From assembly GCF_022637555.1 (NCBI RefSeq), contig NZ_CP093342.1, forward strand, positions 1,364,001-1,428,000: a DNA stretch of 64,000 bases, given 5' to 3'. A model generated the notes under the pieces. That model saw nothing but the letters and a program-made list of their open reading frames with translations, searched no databases and was not told where the DNA came from. The translations under genes were made by a program, and so were the position numbers. This stretch comes from Microbacterium sp. H1-D42. GTDB taxonomy: Bacteria > Actinomycetota > Actinomycetes > Actinomycetales > Microbacteriaceae. Below, piece after piece: positions 16,532-26,662 of this stretch (its first letter is position 1; each line of letters starts with the position of its first letter).

Positions 16532-19500
16532 ATGTTTCAGAAGATCCTGGTGGCCAATCGCGGTGAGATCGCCATTCGCGCTTTCCGTGCCGCGTATGAG
16601 GTCGGCGCCCGTACCGTCGCCGTCTTCCCTTGGGAGGACAGGGGTTCGCTGCATCGCCTGAAGGCCGATGAAGCCTACGAGATCGGCGAGCGCGGCCATC
16701 CTGTGCAGGCCTACCTGGACGTCGACGAGATCATCAAGGTCGCGCTCGACGCCGGCGCAGATGCGATCTATCCCGGATACGGATTCCTCTCTGAGAACCC
16801 CGAACTGGCAGAGAAGGCCGCGGCTGCCGGCATCACGTTCATCGGTCCGCCCGCCTCGGTGCTCGAGATGGCAGGCAACAAGGTTGAGGCGAAGCGTCAC
16901 GCGATCGACGCCGGTGTGCCGGTGCTGCGCTCGACTGAGGCATCCGATGACATCGACGCTCTGGTCGCGCAGTCCGACGAGATCGGCTTCCCGCTGTTCG
17001 CCAAGGCCGTCGCCGGCGGCGGCGGACGCGGCATGCGCCGCGTCGCGAGCAAGGGCGAGCTGGCGCCGGCGCTGGCCGAGGCGATGCGCGAGGCCGGAGC
17101 CGCGTTCGGCGACGCCCGCATGTTCCTCGAGCAGGCCGTGCTGCGGCCGCGCCACATCGAAGTGCAGATCCTCGCCGACGGGCAGGGCGACACCGTGCAC
17201 CTGTTCGAACGCGACTGCTCGGTGCAGCGACGCCACCAGAAGGTGATCGAGATCGCACCGGCGCCGAATCTCGACGACGGCATCCGCGCCGATCTGCACC
17301 GCCACGCCATCGCGTTCGCCAGGTCGATCGGATACCAGAACGCCGGCACCGTCGAGTTCCTGCTCGAGACCACCGGTCCTCGCACCGGCGAGATCGTCTT
17401 CATCGAGATGAACCCGCGCATCCAGGTGGAGCACACCGTCACCGAGGAGGTGACAGACGTCGACCTCGTTCGTGCGCAGATGCAGATCGCGGATGGCGCC
17501 ACGCTCGCCGACCTGCGCCTGGAGCAGGACGACATCCGCCTGCGGGGCGCCGCTCTGCAGTGCCGCATCACGACCGAGGATCCGACACAGGGCTTCCGTC
17601 CGGACACGGGCAAGATCACCACCTACCGGTCGCCTGGCGGCGCGGGCATCCGGCTCGACGGCGGCACCACAGCCGCCGGTGCGCAGATCAGCCCCTACTT
17701 CGACTCGATGCTCTCCAAGCTCACCTGCCGCGGTCGGTCCTTCGAGAGCGCCGTCTCCCGTGCGCGGCGCGCCCTTGCCGAGTTCCGCATCCGCGGCGTG
17801 TCGACGAACATCCCGTTCCTGCAGGCGGTGCTCGACGATGAGGCGTTCGCCGCCGGCGATCTGTCGACGTCGTTCATCGACGAGCGCCCAGAGCTGCTCC
17901 GAGGACGCGTGTCGAAGGACCGCGGGTCGAAGATCCTGAACTGGCTCGTCGACGTCACCGTCAACAAGCCGCACGGTGAGAACCCGCAGGTGACGCCGCC
18001 CGCCCAGAAGCTGCCGGCACTCGACCTGAGCGCGCCGGCTCCGGCCGGAACCAGGCAGCAGCTGCAGCAGCTCGGCCCGGCGGGCTTCGCCGCGGCGCTG
18101 CGCGCCCAGCATCCACTCGCCGTCACCGAGACGACGTTCCGCGACGCGCACCAGTCCCTGCTGGCGACGCGCGTGCGCACGCGCGACCTGGTCGCCGTGG
18201 CCCCCTACGTTGCGCGGATGACGCCGCAGCTGCTGTCGGTGGAGGCATGGGGTGGGGCGACCTATGACGTCGCGCTGCGCTTCCTCGGCGAGGATCCCTG
18301 GGAGCGCCTGGCAGCGCTGCGCGAGGCGCTGCCGAACATCAACATCCAGATGCTGCTTCGTGGTCGCAACACGGTCGGCTACACGCCGTACCCGACCGAG
18401 GTGACGGATGCCTTCGTGCGCGAGGCCGCAGCGACGGGCGTCGACATCTTCCGCATCTTCGACGCGCTCAACGACGTGTCGCAGATGCGTCCAGCGATCG
18501 ACGCCGTGCTGAACACCGGCACCGCTGTCGCCGAGGGGGCGCTGTGCTACACCGGCGACCTGCTGAACCCCGCCGAAGAGCTGTACACGCTGGACTACTA
18601 CCTGCGTCTGGCCGAGCAGATCGTCGACGCCGGTGCGCACGTGATCGGCATCAAGGACATGGCGGGGCTGCTGCGCCCCGCGGCTGCCGCGAAGCTCGTC
18701 ACCGCCCTGCGCGAGCGCTTTGACCAGCCGGTGCACGTGCACACGCACGACACCGCCGGCGGGCAGCTCGCGACACTGCTGGCGGCGAGTGACGCCGGGG
18801 CGGATGCTGTCGACGTGGCGTCCGCGCCGATGTCCGGCACCACCAGCCAGCCCTCGCTGTCGGCCCTGATCGCCGCCCTCGCGCACACCGAGCGCGACAC
18901 CGGGCTCAGCCTGCAGGCAGCATCCGACCTCGAGCCGTACTGGGAGGCCACCCGCCACCTGTACCGACCGTTCGAGTCGGGGCTCCCCGGTCCCACCGGG
19001 CGCGTCTACCACCACGAGATCCCGGGCGGTCAGCTTTCGAACCTGCGCCAGCAGGCGATCGCTCTCGGGCTCGCGGATGACTTCGAGCTCATCGAGGACA
19101 TGTATGCCGCCGCCGACAGCATCCTCGGCCGAGTGCCGAAGGTGACCCCGTCATCGAAGGTCGTCGGCGACCTGGCCCTGCACCTCGCAGCGGTCAAGGC
19201 CGACCCGGCGGACTTCGAGGCCAACCCCGAGAAGTACGACATCCCGGATTCGGTCGTCGGCTTCATGTCCGGCGAGCTGGGCGATCTGCCCGGCGGCTGG
19301 CCTGAGCCCTTCCGCAGCAAGGTGCTCGCCGGGCGCTCGGCGAAGGTCGGCATCACGCCGATCACCGATGCGCAGCAAGCGGCTCTTGACGGCACCTCGG
19401 CCGAGCGGCGCGGCATGCTGAACGAGATGCTCTTCCCCGCTCCGACCAAGACCTTCCGGCAGAACCGCGAGGAGTACGGCGACCTCTCGGCGCTCGACAC

Positions 19501-19939
19501 CGGCGACTACCTGTACGGACTGGTGCCCGGTGCCGAGCATGCCGTCGACATCGAGCGCGGAGTGCGCCTGTACGTCGGGCTCGAGGCGATCGGCGCCGCC
19601 GATCCGAAGGGCATGCGCACGGTGATGACCACCCTGAACGGCCAGCTGCGCCCCGTCTCGGTGCGTGACCGCTCTGTGGCAGTCGAATCGCGCGAGGCTG
19701 AGAAGGCCGACACCTCCAAGCCCGGCCAGATCGCAGCTCCCTTCTCGGGCGCTGTGACGCTGAAGGTCGAGGAGGGGGCCGTCGTCCGCGCGGGCGATGC
19801 GGTCGCGTCGATTGAGGCCATGAAGATGGAAGCGGCGATCACGACGCCAGTCGGCGGGGTCGTCGAGCGGGTGACCGTCGGTCAGACGCAGCAGGTGGAT
19901 GCGGGCGATCTTTTGCTCGTGATCCGCCCGGAGCACTAA
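16532..19939 (+). CDS. pyc: Pyruvate carboxylase
   Basis: A 1135-residue single-chain enzyme. Biotin carboxylase domain: MFQKILVANRGEIAIRAFRA at the start, the ATP-grasp glycine loop AVAGGGGRGMRR and EMNPRIQVEHTVTEEV. Carboxyltransferase domain from about residue 530: VTETTFRDAHQSLLATRVRT, the HVHTHDTAGG metal site and the central MLLRGRNTVGY. The C-terminal biotinyl domain carries EAMKMEA, the lysine that is biotinylated. It makes oxaloacetate from pyruvate and bicarbonate to refill the TCA cycle. ATG 16532 has AGAGG upstream; a GTG two codons earlier is possible. Confidence 0.97.
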   Translation: MFQKILVANRGEIAIRAFRAAYEVGARTVAVFPWEDRGSLHRLKADEAYEIGERGHPVQAYLDVDEIIKVALDAGADAIYPGYGFLSENPELAEKAAAAGITFIGPPASVLEMAGNKVEAKRHAIDAGVPVLRSTEASDDIDALVAQSDEIGFPLFAKAVAGGGGRGMRRVASKGELAPALAEAMREAGAAFGDARMFLEQAVLRPRHIEVQILADGQGDTVHLFERDCSVQRRHQKVIEIAPAPNLDDGIRADLHRHAIAFARSIGYQNAGTVEFLLETTGPRTGEIVFIEMNPRIQVEHTVTEEVTDVDLVRAQMQIADGATLADLRLEQDDIRLRGAALQCRITTEDPTQGFRPDTGKITTYRSPGGAGIRLDGGTTAAGAQISPYFDSMLSKLTCRGRSFESAVSRARRALAEFRIRGVSTNIPFLQAVLDDEAFAAGDLSTSFIDERPELLRGRVSKDRGSKILNWLVDVTVNKPHGENPQVTPPAQKLPALDLSAPAPAGTRQQLQQLGPAGFAAALRAQHPLAVTETTFRDAHQSLLATRVRTRDLVAVAPYVARMTPQLLSVEAWGGATYDVALRFLGEDPWERLAALREALPNINIQMLLRGRNTVGYTPYPTEVTDAFVREAAATGVDIFRIFDALNDVSQMRPAIDAVLNTGTAVAEGALCYTGDLLNPAEELYTLDYYLRLAEQIVDAGAHVIGIKDMAGLLRPAAAAKLVTALRERFDQPVHVHTHDTAGGQLATLLAASDAGADAVDVASAPMSGTTSQPSLSALIAALAHTERDTGLSLQAASDLEPYWEATRHLYRPFESGLPGPTGRVYHHEIPGGQLSNLRQQAIALGLADDFELIEDMYAAADSILGRVPKVTPSSKVVGDLALHLAAVKADPADFEANPEKYDIPDSVVGFMSGELGDLPGGWPEPFRSKVLAGRSAKVGITPITDAQQAALDGTSAERRGMLNEMLFPAPTKTFRQNREEYGDLSALDTGDYLYGLVPGAEHAVDIERGVRLYVGLEAIGAADPKGMRTVMTTLNGQLRPVSVRDRSVAVESREAEKADTSKPGQIAAPFSGAVTLKVEEGAVVRAGDAVASIEAMKMEAAITTPVGGVVERVTVGQTQQVDAGDLLLVIRPEH

Positions 19940-19982
19940 TCTGGGGCGGGCGCGTGTCTGCGCGCAAGCTTGGAGCTGAACC

Positions 19983-21986
19983 GTGACCGTTAAGAAGAGC
20001 GACGATCCTGAACAGGACGACTCGCTGGGAGTGCTCGATGACACCCCGTCGTCGGACACCACCGGAATCGGCCTGCACGGTGGCACCGCCCACGTGAACG
20101 TCGCGATGCCGACCGGCGCCGATGATGACGATCTCGTCGATGACGAGACCGTCGACGGCGAGCTCGGTTCGTCGCAGGTCGTGTCCGACCTGATCCTCGA
20201 CACCTCGGCCGTCGCCGATGCCGATGTCATCGCGCGCATCGAGCAGGCGTCGCCCGAGATCATCATCGAGCTGCCCGCCGACAAGCTGCCGCCCGCAGTC
20301 GAAACGCCCGCGGACAGTTCGACGGACACCGACACGATCGAAGCGGTCGCACAGGATGAGGCCGAGATCGAGGAAGGCCCGGCGATCACGTCGGAGATCA
20401 TCCTCGAGACGGAGGATCTCGCGATCGAGGACCTCGCTGACGAAGACCTCGAGGTCGAGGACGCCATGGTCGAGGATGCCGAGATCTCGGATGTCGAGAC
20501 GGTGGATTCCGAGGCTGAGGTTGAGGTCGCCGAGCCTGAGGCTCTGGAGCCTGAGTCCGAGGCTGTCGAGACGGAGCCCGCAGAGGCGGCCGACACGGAG
20601 CCGGTCGCGGAGGACTTCACCGAAGCGCACGCGGCCGAGGTGGCGGATGCTGAGACGCCGGCCGGCCGCGAGGATTCGGATGCGCCGTCAGGGGCATCCG
20701 ATCCCGCCTCCGAACTCGATGCCGGCGAGCTGTCGCGCCTCGAGTCGGTCGTGGCCGCTGCCAAGGCGCAGCTGCGCGACGCGATGGCACCGGTGCCCCC
20801 GAAGAAGCCTGAGGTGGCCTCGCAGAAGAACCAGAGCTCGGAGCAGAACAAGAGCTCTGAGCAGAGCAACGGCTCAGAGGACGCGACCGAGGTCGCAGAG
20901 GAGAGCACTCCAGTGGTGAACGAAGACCGCGCGCCGGCGGCGCGCACCGCAGCCGAGGTCGCGCGCACCCGCGACGAGTCCCCGCGCCAGGTCGCCGAGG
21001 TCTCGCTGACCTCCAAGCGCCTGGACGACCTGGGAGAGGCAGGGCGGGAGACCGCTGATCTGCTCACCGCCGATCGTCTGCTCGAGCCGTCGCGGCTCGC
21101 GAGGCCCGAACCTGAGGGCACCTGGAGCCACCTGCTCTACTCGATCACCGGCGGACGTGTGAACGTGGGCGACAGTCGCAAGGCGCGCGAGCGCAAGCAG
21201 CTGAACGCCCGCATCGCGGCACCCATGGCGGGCACGGCGCGGTTCGTGCCTGTGCTCTCGCGCAAGGGCGGCGTCGGCAAGACCACCGTCACGGCGCTGC
21301 TGGGCATGGCGCTCGCAGATGCTCGTGACGATCGAGTGATCGCCGTCGATGCGAACCCTGATCGGGGCACGCTCGCCGAACGCGTGGTCGGCTCCGCGAC
21401 GAAGTCCGTGCGCGACATGGTGCGCGCTCAGCACGACATCCGGGGCTTCCACGACATCTCAGCCATCGTGGCGCGCGATCACACCCGCCTCGACGTGCTG
21501 GCATCTGATGCCGATCCGCGCGTGTCCGAGGCTTTCGGCGACGCCGACTACCGTGACGTGGCCGCTGTCGCGGCGCAGTACTACTCGCTGGTGCTGACCG
21601 ACTCGGGCACTGGCATCGTGCACTCCGTCATGGGGGCGACGCTGGATCTCGCCGATCAGATCGTCATCGTCTCAGGGCTCAGTGTCGACGAGGCGCGGCT
21701 GGCGTCCGAGACGCTGACGTGGCTCGAGACCAACGGGTATGCAGAACTGGCGCGCCAGGCCATCGTCGTGCTGAACCAGTCCACGCCCGGTGCGCCCCTG
21801 GTGCGGCTCAGCGAACTGGAATCGCACTTCTCCACCCGCGCCAAGCACGTGATGCGCATCCCGTACGACACGCAGATCGCCGGCGGTGGGGCCATCGAGT
21901 TCGCCAGCCTGCAGCCCGCCACGAGGCAAGCGGCCCGCGAACTCGCGGCCATCCTCGTCGAGGGTCTGCGCGCGCAGGCCGCCTGA
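19983..21986 (+). CDS. ParA/MinD-like ATPase with a long acidic N-terminal extension
   Basis: A 667-residue protein. Residues 1-about 400 are low-complexity and extremely acidic (runs such as [19 protein letters not shown]), with a Gln/Asn/Ser-rich patch near 280. The C-terminal 260 residues are a MinD/ParA ATPase: Walker A in [17 protein letters not shown] (near residue 427), [15 protein letters not shown] and [15 protein letters not shown]. The fold resembles the C-terminal ATPase of actinobacterial Esx-accessory and MinD-like proteins, but no secretion genes are nearby. Cargo and function are unknown. It is coupled to peptide deformylase (TGATG overlap). The start is GTG. Confidence 0.75.
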   Translation: MTVKKSDDPEQDDSLGVLDDTPSSDTTGIGLHGGTAHVNVAMPTGADDDDLVDDETVDGELGSSQVVSDLILDTSAVADADVIARIEQASPEIIIELPADKLPPAVETPADSSTDTDTIEAVAQDEAEIEEGPAITSEIILETEDLAIEDLADEDLEVEDAMVEDAEISDVETVDSEAEVEVAEPEALEPESEAVETEPAEAADTEPVAEDFTEAHAAEVADAETPAGREDSDAPSGASDPASELDAGELSRLESVVAAAKAQLRDAMAPVPPKKPEVASQKNQSSEQNKSSEQSNGSEDATEVAEESTPVVNEDRAPAARTAAEVARTRDESPRQVAEVSLTSKRLDDLGEAGRETADLLTADRLLEPSRLARPEPEGTWSHLLYSITGGRVNVGDSRKARERKQLNARIAAPMAGTARFVPVLSRKGGVGKTTVTALLGMALADARDDRVIAVDANPDRGTLAERVVGSATKSVRDMVRAQHDIRGFHDISAIVARDHTRLDVLASDADPRVSEAFGDADYRDVAAVAAQYYSLVLTDSGTGIVHSVMGATLDLADQIVIVSGLSVDEARLASETLTWLETNGYAELARQAIVVLNQSTPGAPLVRLSELESHFSTRAKHVMRIPYDTQIAGGGAIEFASLQPATRQAARELAAILVEGLRAQAA

Positions 21987-22477
21987 TGACGGTCCGCGAG
22001 ATCCGCCTGTACGGCGATCCGGTGCTGCGCACGGTCAGCACGCCCGTCGACGAGATCGACGACGGGGTGCGCGCACTGATCGCCGACCTCGTCGACACCG
22101 TCGAGCTGCCGGGCAGAGCCGGTGTGGCAGCCAACCAGATCGGCTTCGCCGTTCGAGCCTTCAGCTACAACATCGACGGTGACATCGGGTACGTCATCAA
22201 CCCTGTGCTCACCGAGGTGCGCGGCGACCCGGTGCCCACCGGCGAAGGGTGCCTGTCGGTGCCCGGGCTGTGGCACGACACCCCACGGCATCCGTGGGCC
22301 CGCGTCGAAGGCATCGACCTGGACGGCGCTCCGGTCGTGCTCGAGGGGGAGGGGCTGCTCGCCCAGGCGCTGCAGCACGAGACCGATCATCTGGACGGCA
22401 AGGTCTACCTGAACCGTCTGGAGGGTGAGACGCGCAAGCTCGCCATGCGACAGGTGCGTGAGAGCGACTGGTTCTGA
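21986..22477 (+). CDS. def: Peptide deformylase
   Basis: A 163-residue metalloenzyme that removes the N-formyl group from new proteins. All three family motifs are visible: GVAANQIG (motif 1, with the usual Gln), EGCLSVPG (motif 2, metal Cys) and QHETDHLDG (motif 3, HExxH). The ATG overlaps the ParA/MinD-like stop, so it depends on that gene for transcription and probably translation. A perfect hairpin terminator follows. Confidence 0.95.
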   Translation: MTVREIRLYGDPVLRTVSTPVDEIDDGVRALIADLVDTVELPGRAGVAANQIGFAVRAFSYNIDGDIGYVINPVLTEVRGDPVPTGEGCLSVPGLWHDTPRHPWARVEGIDLDGAPVVLEGEGLLAQALQHETDHLDGKVYLNRLEGETRKLAMRQVRESDWF

Positions 22478-22513
22478 AACACTCTGACAGATGTGAAAAC
22501 ACTCTGACATATG
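22475..22513. repeat. 19/20-base imperfect tandem duplication at the def stop
   Basis: TGAAACACTCTGACAGATG, beginning with the def stop codon, is followed at once by TGAAAACACTCTGACATATG. The second copy has one extra A and one substitution, and it leads into the terminator stem. Confidence 0.85.
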
Positions 22514-22554
22514 AGAACGGCCCCCGCGGATGCGGGGGCCGTTCTCATATGTCA
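22505..22554. terminator. Long perfect bidirectional terminator
   Basis: A 23-base perfect stem (22505-22527 with 22532-22554) around the loop GGAT. It separates the convergent def and acyl-CoA synthetase genes. The outer stem is A/T-rich. Confidence 0.9.
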
Positions 22555-22574
22555 GTCACTCAGCTGTCGAGCGC

Positions 22575-24401
22575 TCAGCCGAGGGGAGTGGTGGTCGTGC
22601 GCACCGGCTCGTCGTAGATCTCGGAGATGTCGGCGGCGAAGTCCTCGAGGATGACGTTGCGCTTGATCGACATCTTCGGGGTGAGGTGTCCGCTGGCCTC
22701 GGTCCACTCGGTGGGAAGGATGGTGAACTTGCGGACGGACTCCGCGCGCGACACCGTCTTGTTGGCCCGGTCGATCGCCCGCTGCACTTCGTCGCGCACG
22801 GTGGCGTTGCGGCTGGCCTCAGTCAGGGACATGTCGGCGGGCAGGCCGTTGTTCGCCAGCCACGCAGGCAGCATCTCTGGATCGAGAGTCACCAGTGCCG
22901 AGATGAACGGCTTCTTGTCGCCGAGCACGACGACCTGGCTCACGATCGGGTTCGAGCGGATCGGGTCCTCGAGCGCCGCAGGGGAGACGTTCTTACCACC
23001 CGCGGTGACGATGATCTCCTTCTTGCGGCCAGTGATGGTCAAGAAGCCTTCGGAGTCGAAGCTGCCGAGGTCGCCGGTGCGGAACCACTCGCCGTCGAAC
23101 GCCGCAGCCGTCGCCTCGGGGTTGTTCCAGTACTCCTTGAACACGTTGACGCCCTTGACCTCGATCTCGCCATCCTCGGCGAGTCGCACGCCCACGCCGG
23201 GGAGTGCAGGGCCGACCGTGCCGATCTTCGACTTGTCGGCGAGGTTCACTGTCGCGGGAGCTGTCGTCTCGGTCAGTCCGTAGCCCTCGAGGATCACGAC
23301 GCCGAGGCTGTGGAAGAAGTGGCCGAGGCGTGCGCCGAGAGGCGCAGAGCCCGACACCGCGTAGGCGACGTTGCCGCCCATGGCCTCCCGGAGCTTGCTG
23401 TAGACCAGCTTGTCGAACAGGGCGAACTTCAGCCGCAGGCCGAACGGCACCTTCTTGCCTTCTTCGACCAGCGTCGAGTGTTCGATCGCCGCAGCTGCTG
23501 CAGCGCGGAAGATCTTGCCCTTGCCGCCGGCTTCTGCCTTCTGCTCAGCCGAGTTGTAGACCTTCTCGAACACCCGGGGGACGGCGAGCAGGAACGTGGG
23601 CTTGAAGGAGCCGAGCGCGGGCAGCAACTGGCTGGTGTCCGGCTGGTGGCCGGTGCGCACGCCGGAGTGGATCGCGAGGATCGAGATGAAGCGCGCGAAC
23701 ACATGGGCGGTGGTGATGAACAGCAGGGTTGACGCACCAGGCGCCGAGACCACGGCATCCAGCGCCTTGGCGGAGTTCCGCGACAGTTCGACGAAGTTGC
23801 TGTGCGTGAGCACGCATCCCTTCGGGCGACCAGTGGAACCGGAGGTGTAGATGAGGGTGGCGATGTCGGAGCCGACGGCGAGCTGGCGGCGCCGCTCGAT
23901 CTCAGCATCCTCGACATCCGCGCCCTGAGCGGTGAGCGTGTCGATGGCGCCGAGGTGCAGCTGCCAGATGTGCTTCACCAGTGGAAGATCGCCGCGCACC
24001 TCGTCGGCGCGGGCGAAGTGGTCGGGCGACTCGACGATCAGCGCGGTCGCGCCGGAGTCCTCCATGATCCACTGGATCTGCGTCGGGGAGCTGGTCTCGT
24101 AGATCGGCACCATCACAGCGCCGGCGTAGAACAGCGCGAAGTCGACGAGGCTCCACTCATACGTGGTGCGGGCGATGAAGCCGACCTTCTCGCCGGGCTG
24201 CACGCCGGCCGCAGTGAACCCCTTGGCCAGGGCGATGACGGCGGTCTCGAAGTCCTTCGCCGACACGTCGCGCCAGCCGGCGCCGTCTGGCACGCCGAAC
24301 AGGGCGAGATCGGGGGTCTTCTGCACGCGCTGCACGAGCAGATCGGCGACGTTCCCCTCGGGGTCGGCGGGGACGATCGCGGGGACTTCGAACTGGGCCA
24401 C
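22575..24401 (-). CDS. Long-chain fatty acid-CoA ligase (FadD15-like)
   Basis: A 608-residue AMP-forming acyl-CoA synthetase. The P-loop reads LIYTSGSTGRPKGCVLTHSN, followed by the A5 motif GYGLTETTAPATVN and the hinge segment FRTGDLGSFDSEGFLTITGRKKE. It activates fatty acids for degradation or lipid building. GTG 24401 has a good AAGGAG ribosome site. It is divergent from plsC, the acyltransferase that uses acyl-CoA, so the pair may share control of acyl flow into phospholipid. Confidence 0.93.
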   Translation of the reverse strand: MAQFEVPAIVPADPEGNVADLLVQRVQKTPDLALFGVPDGAGWRDVSAKDFETAVIALAKGFTAAGVQPGEKVGFIARTTYEWSLVDFALFYAGAVMVPIYETSSPTQIQWIMEDSGATALIVESPDHFARADEVRGDLPLVKHIWQLHLGAIDTLTAQGADVEDAEIERRRQLAVGSDIATLIYTSGSTGRPKGCVLTHSNFVELSRNSAKALDAVVSAPGASTLLFITTAHVFARFISILAIHSGVRTGHQPDTSQLLPALGSFKPTFLLAVPRVFEKVYNSAEQKAEAGGKGKIFRAAAAAAIEHSTLVEEGKKVPFGLRLKFALFDKLVYSKLREAMGGNVAYAVSGSAPLGARLGHFFHSLGVVILEGYGLTETTAPATVNLADKSKIGTVGPALPGVGVRLAEDGEIEVKGVNVFKEYWNNPEATAAAFDGEWFRTGDLGSFDSEGFLTITGRKKEIIVTAGGKNVSPAALEDPIRSNPIVSQVVVLGDKKPFISALVTLDPEMLPAWLANNGLPADMSLTEASRNATVRDEVQRAIDRANKTVSRAESVRKFTILPTEWTEASGHLTPKMSIKRNVILEDFAADISEIYDEPVRTTTTPLG

Positions 24402-24503
24402 GGCAGCTCCTTCGGTACCGGTAGGACGGGTATCCCTCCGAGTCTATGTCATGGAATCGAGTCGCAGTACATGTGGAACTCGGTCGCTAGGGGGCTGCAG
24501 GGA

Positions 24504-24509
24504 TAGACT
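24504..24509 (+). promoter_or_regulatory. -10 element of plsC
   Basis: TAGACT ends eight bases before the ATG at 24518 and only two before the GTG at 24512, which argues for the ATG as the start. Confidence 0.45.
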
Positions 24510-24517
24510 GCGTGACG

Positions 24518-25210
24518 ATGTTCTACTGGCTGATGAAGTATGTCGCGATCGGTCCACTGGTCAAGGCGATCTTCCGACCCTGGGTGACGGGGCAGGATCA
24601 TATCCCCACCACCGGTGCGGCGATTCTGGCGAGCAATCATCTCTCGTTCGCCGACTCCATCTTCCTGCCCCTGCTGATCGAGCGGCCGATGTCGTTCCTC
24701 GCCAAGAGTGACTACTTCACCGGGCGGGGGTTGAAAGGCTGGGCGACCAGGGTCTTCATGAAGGGCACGGGGCAGATCCCGATCGATCGCTCCGGAGGCA
24801 AGGCGTCTGAGGCGTCGCTGAACACCGGGCTGCAGATCCTCGGACGCGGCGACCTGCTCGGAATCTATCCGGAGGGCACCCGCAGCCCTGACGGTCGGCT
24901 CTACCGCGGCCGCACCGGCATCGCGCGGATGGCGCTCGAGGCCAGGGTGCCGGTGATACCCGTGGTGATGGTCGACACCGACACCGCCATGCCGATCGGC
25001 AAGCGCATCCCGAACGTGATGCGGGTCGGCATCGTCTTCGGAGAGCCGCTCGACTTCTCGCGCTACGCAGGCATGGAGAACGATCGGTACATCCTGCGCG
25101 CCGTCACCGACGAGATCATGATTGCGCTGCAGCGCCTGGGGGCGCAGCGGTACGACGATGTGTATGCGTCGACGGTGAAGGATCGCCTGCCCGCGGCATC
25201 CGACCGCTGA
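24518..25210 (+). CDS. plsC: 1-acyl-sn-glycerol-3-phosphate acyltransferase
   Basis: A 230-residue membrane-associated enzyme with the HxxxxD catalytic motif in SNHLSFADSIFLP, the acceptor-binding motif IYPEGTRSPDG and the basic GTGQIPIDRSGG segment between them. It makes phosphatidic acid from lysophosphatidic acid. The N-terminal hydrophobic stretch (MFYWLMKYVAIGPLV) anchors it at the membrane. It precedes aroG on the same strand, but aroG has its own -10. Confidence 0.9.
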   Translation: MFYWLMKYVAIGPLVKAIFRPWVTGQDHIPTTGAAILASNHLSFADSIFLPLLIERPMSFLAKSDYFTGRGLKGWATRVFMKGTGQIPIDRSGGKASEASLNTGLQILGRGDLLGIYPEGTRSPDGRLYRGRTGIARMALEARVPVIPVVMVDTDTAMPIGKRIPNVMRVGIVFGEPLDFSRYAGMENDRYILRAVTDEIMIALQRLGAQRYDDVYASTVKDRLPAASDR

Positions 25211-25263
25211 TCGGACGCGTGGCGTCCGTCGTCACAGGGCATCGGGGGCTGTGCCCCGACGAC

Positions 25264-25269
25264 TAAGCT
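25264..25269 (+). promoter_or_regulatory. -10 element of aroG
   Basis: TAAGCT ends six bases before the ATG at 25276; leaderless arrangement. Confidence 0.45.
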
Positions 25270-25275
25270 GGAGCG

Positions 25276-26613
25276 ATGCTTCCCTCGCACTCTGGCCTCG
25301 ACGTGTGGCGCACTCTTCCGATCAAGCAGCAGCCGCAGTGGCCGGACGCCGAGCACGTCGCCGACGTCTCGTCGCAGCTCGCTGCGCTGCCGCCGCTGGT
25401 GTTCGCCGGCGAGGTCGACAATCTGCGCGCGCGGCTCGCTCGCGCAGCATCCGGCAACGCGTTCCTGCTGCAGGGCGGCGACTGCGCCGAGACCTTCGCC
25501 GGCGCGACCGCCGACCAGATCCGCAACCGCATCAAGACGGTGCTGCAGATGGCGGTCGTGCTGACCTACGGCGCATCGATGCCGGTGGTGAAGATGGGCC
25601 GCATGGCCGGGCAGTTCGCCAAGCCCCGCTCCAGCGACTCCGAGACCCGCGGTGACGTGACGCTGCCCGCCTACCGCGGTGACATCGTGAACGGCTACGA
25701 CTTCACGGAGAAGTCGCGCACGGCCGACCCCGGCAGGCTGCTGCAGGGCTACCACATGGCGGCATCGACGCTGAACCTCATCCGCGCCTTCACCCAGGGT
25801 GGCTTCGCCGACCTGCGCGAGGTGCACTCGTGGAACAAGGGCTTCGCGCAGAACCCGGCCAACCAGCGCTACGAGCGCATGGCGGCCGAGATCGACCGCG
25901 CCATCAAGTTCATGGAGGCGGCAGGCGCCGACTTCGAGGAACTCAAGCGGGTGGAGTTCTTCACCGGCCACGAGGGCCTGCTGATGGACTACGAGAGCCC
26001 GATGACGCGCATCGACTCTCGGACCGACACGCCATACAACACCGCCGCCCACTTCCTCTGGATCGGTGAGCGCACGCGCGAGCTCGACGGCGCACACGTC
26101 GACTACTTCTCGCGCATCCGCAACCCCATCGGCGTCAAGCTCGGTCCCACCACGACGCCCGAGACGGCGCTGGCGCTGATCGACAAGCTCGACCCGAACC
26201 GCGAGCCCGGCCGCCTGACCTTCATCACCCGCATGGGGGCGGGCAAGATCCGCGACGCGCTGCCGCCGCTGCTGGAGGCCGTCAAGGACTCCGGAGCGAC
26301 GCCGCTGTGGGTCACCGACCCGATGCACGGCAACGGCATCACCACCCCGAGCGGCTACAAGACCCGTCGCTTCGACGACGTGGTCGACGAGGTGCGCGGC
26401 TTCTTCGAGGCGCACCGCGCCGTCGGCACCTTCCCCGGCGGCATCCACGTCGAGCTCACCGGTGACGACGTCACCGAGTGCCTCGGCGGATCGGAGCAGA
26501 TCGACGAGGCCGGCCTCGCGACGCGCTACGAGAGCCTGTGCGACCCGCGCCTCAACCACATGCAGAGCCTCGAGCTGGCATTCCTCGTGGCGGAGGAATT
26601 GGAGAAGCGCTAG
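25276..26613 (+). CDS. aroG: Class II 3-deoxy-7-phosphoheptulonate (DAHP) synthase
   Basis: A 445-residue class II (plant/mycobacterial type) enzyme that condenses PEP and erythrose 4-phosphate, the first step of aromatic amino-acid synthesis. The metal-binding Cys is in LLQGGDCAETFAG. Other family blocks are KMGRMAGQFAKPRSS, GFADLREVHSWNKGF and WVTDPMHGNG. In mycobacteria this gene lies near pknL and the Rv2175c gene, as here. No regulatory ACT domain is present. Confidence 0.96.
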   Translation: MLPSHSGLDVWRTLPIKQQPQWPDAEHVADVSSQLAALPPLVFAGEVDNLRARLARAASGNAFLLQGGDCAETFAGATADQIRNRIKTVLQMAVVLTYGASMPVVKMGRMAGQFAKPRSSDSETRGDVTLPAYRGDIVNGYDFTEKSRTADPGRLLQGYHMAASTLNLIRAFTQGGFADLREVHSWNKGFAQNPANQRYERMAAEIDRAIKFMEAAGADFEELKRVEFFTGHEGLLMDYESPMTRIDSRTDTPYNTAAHFLWIGERTRELDGAHVDYFSRIRNPIGVKLGPTTTPETALALIDKLDPNREPGRLTFITRMGAGKIRDALPPLLEAVKDSGATPLWVTDPMHGNGITTPSGYKTRRFDDVVDEVRGFFEAHRAVGTFPGGIHVELTGDDVTECLGGSEQIDEAGLATRYESLCDPRLNHMQSLELAFLVAEELEKR

Positions 26614-26631
26614 TTTCGATACTTCCAGCTT

Positions 26632-26649
26632 GGCCGGTTCGGTCCGGCC
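26632..26649. terminator. Weak hairpin between aroG and sufU
   Basis: GGCCGG and CCGGCC form a six-base stem around TTCGGT between convergent genes. There is no T-tract, so this is only a candidate. Confidence 0.35.
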
Positions 26650-26662
26650 GCGCGGGAGTTCA

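Noticed and set aside
16442..19015. An 857-codon minus-strand frame opposite pyruvate carboxylase
   Set aside because: No recognisable domain; fully antisense to a conserved enzyme.
19151..21121. A 656-codon Ser-rich minus-strand frame
   Set aside because: It mirrors the acidic repetitive codons (GAG/GAC/GCC) of the ParA/MinD-like gene; the serine runs are an artefact of that.
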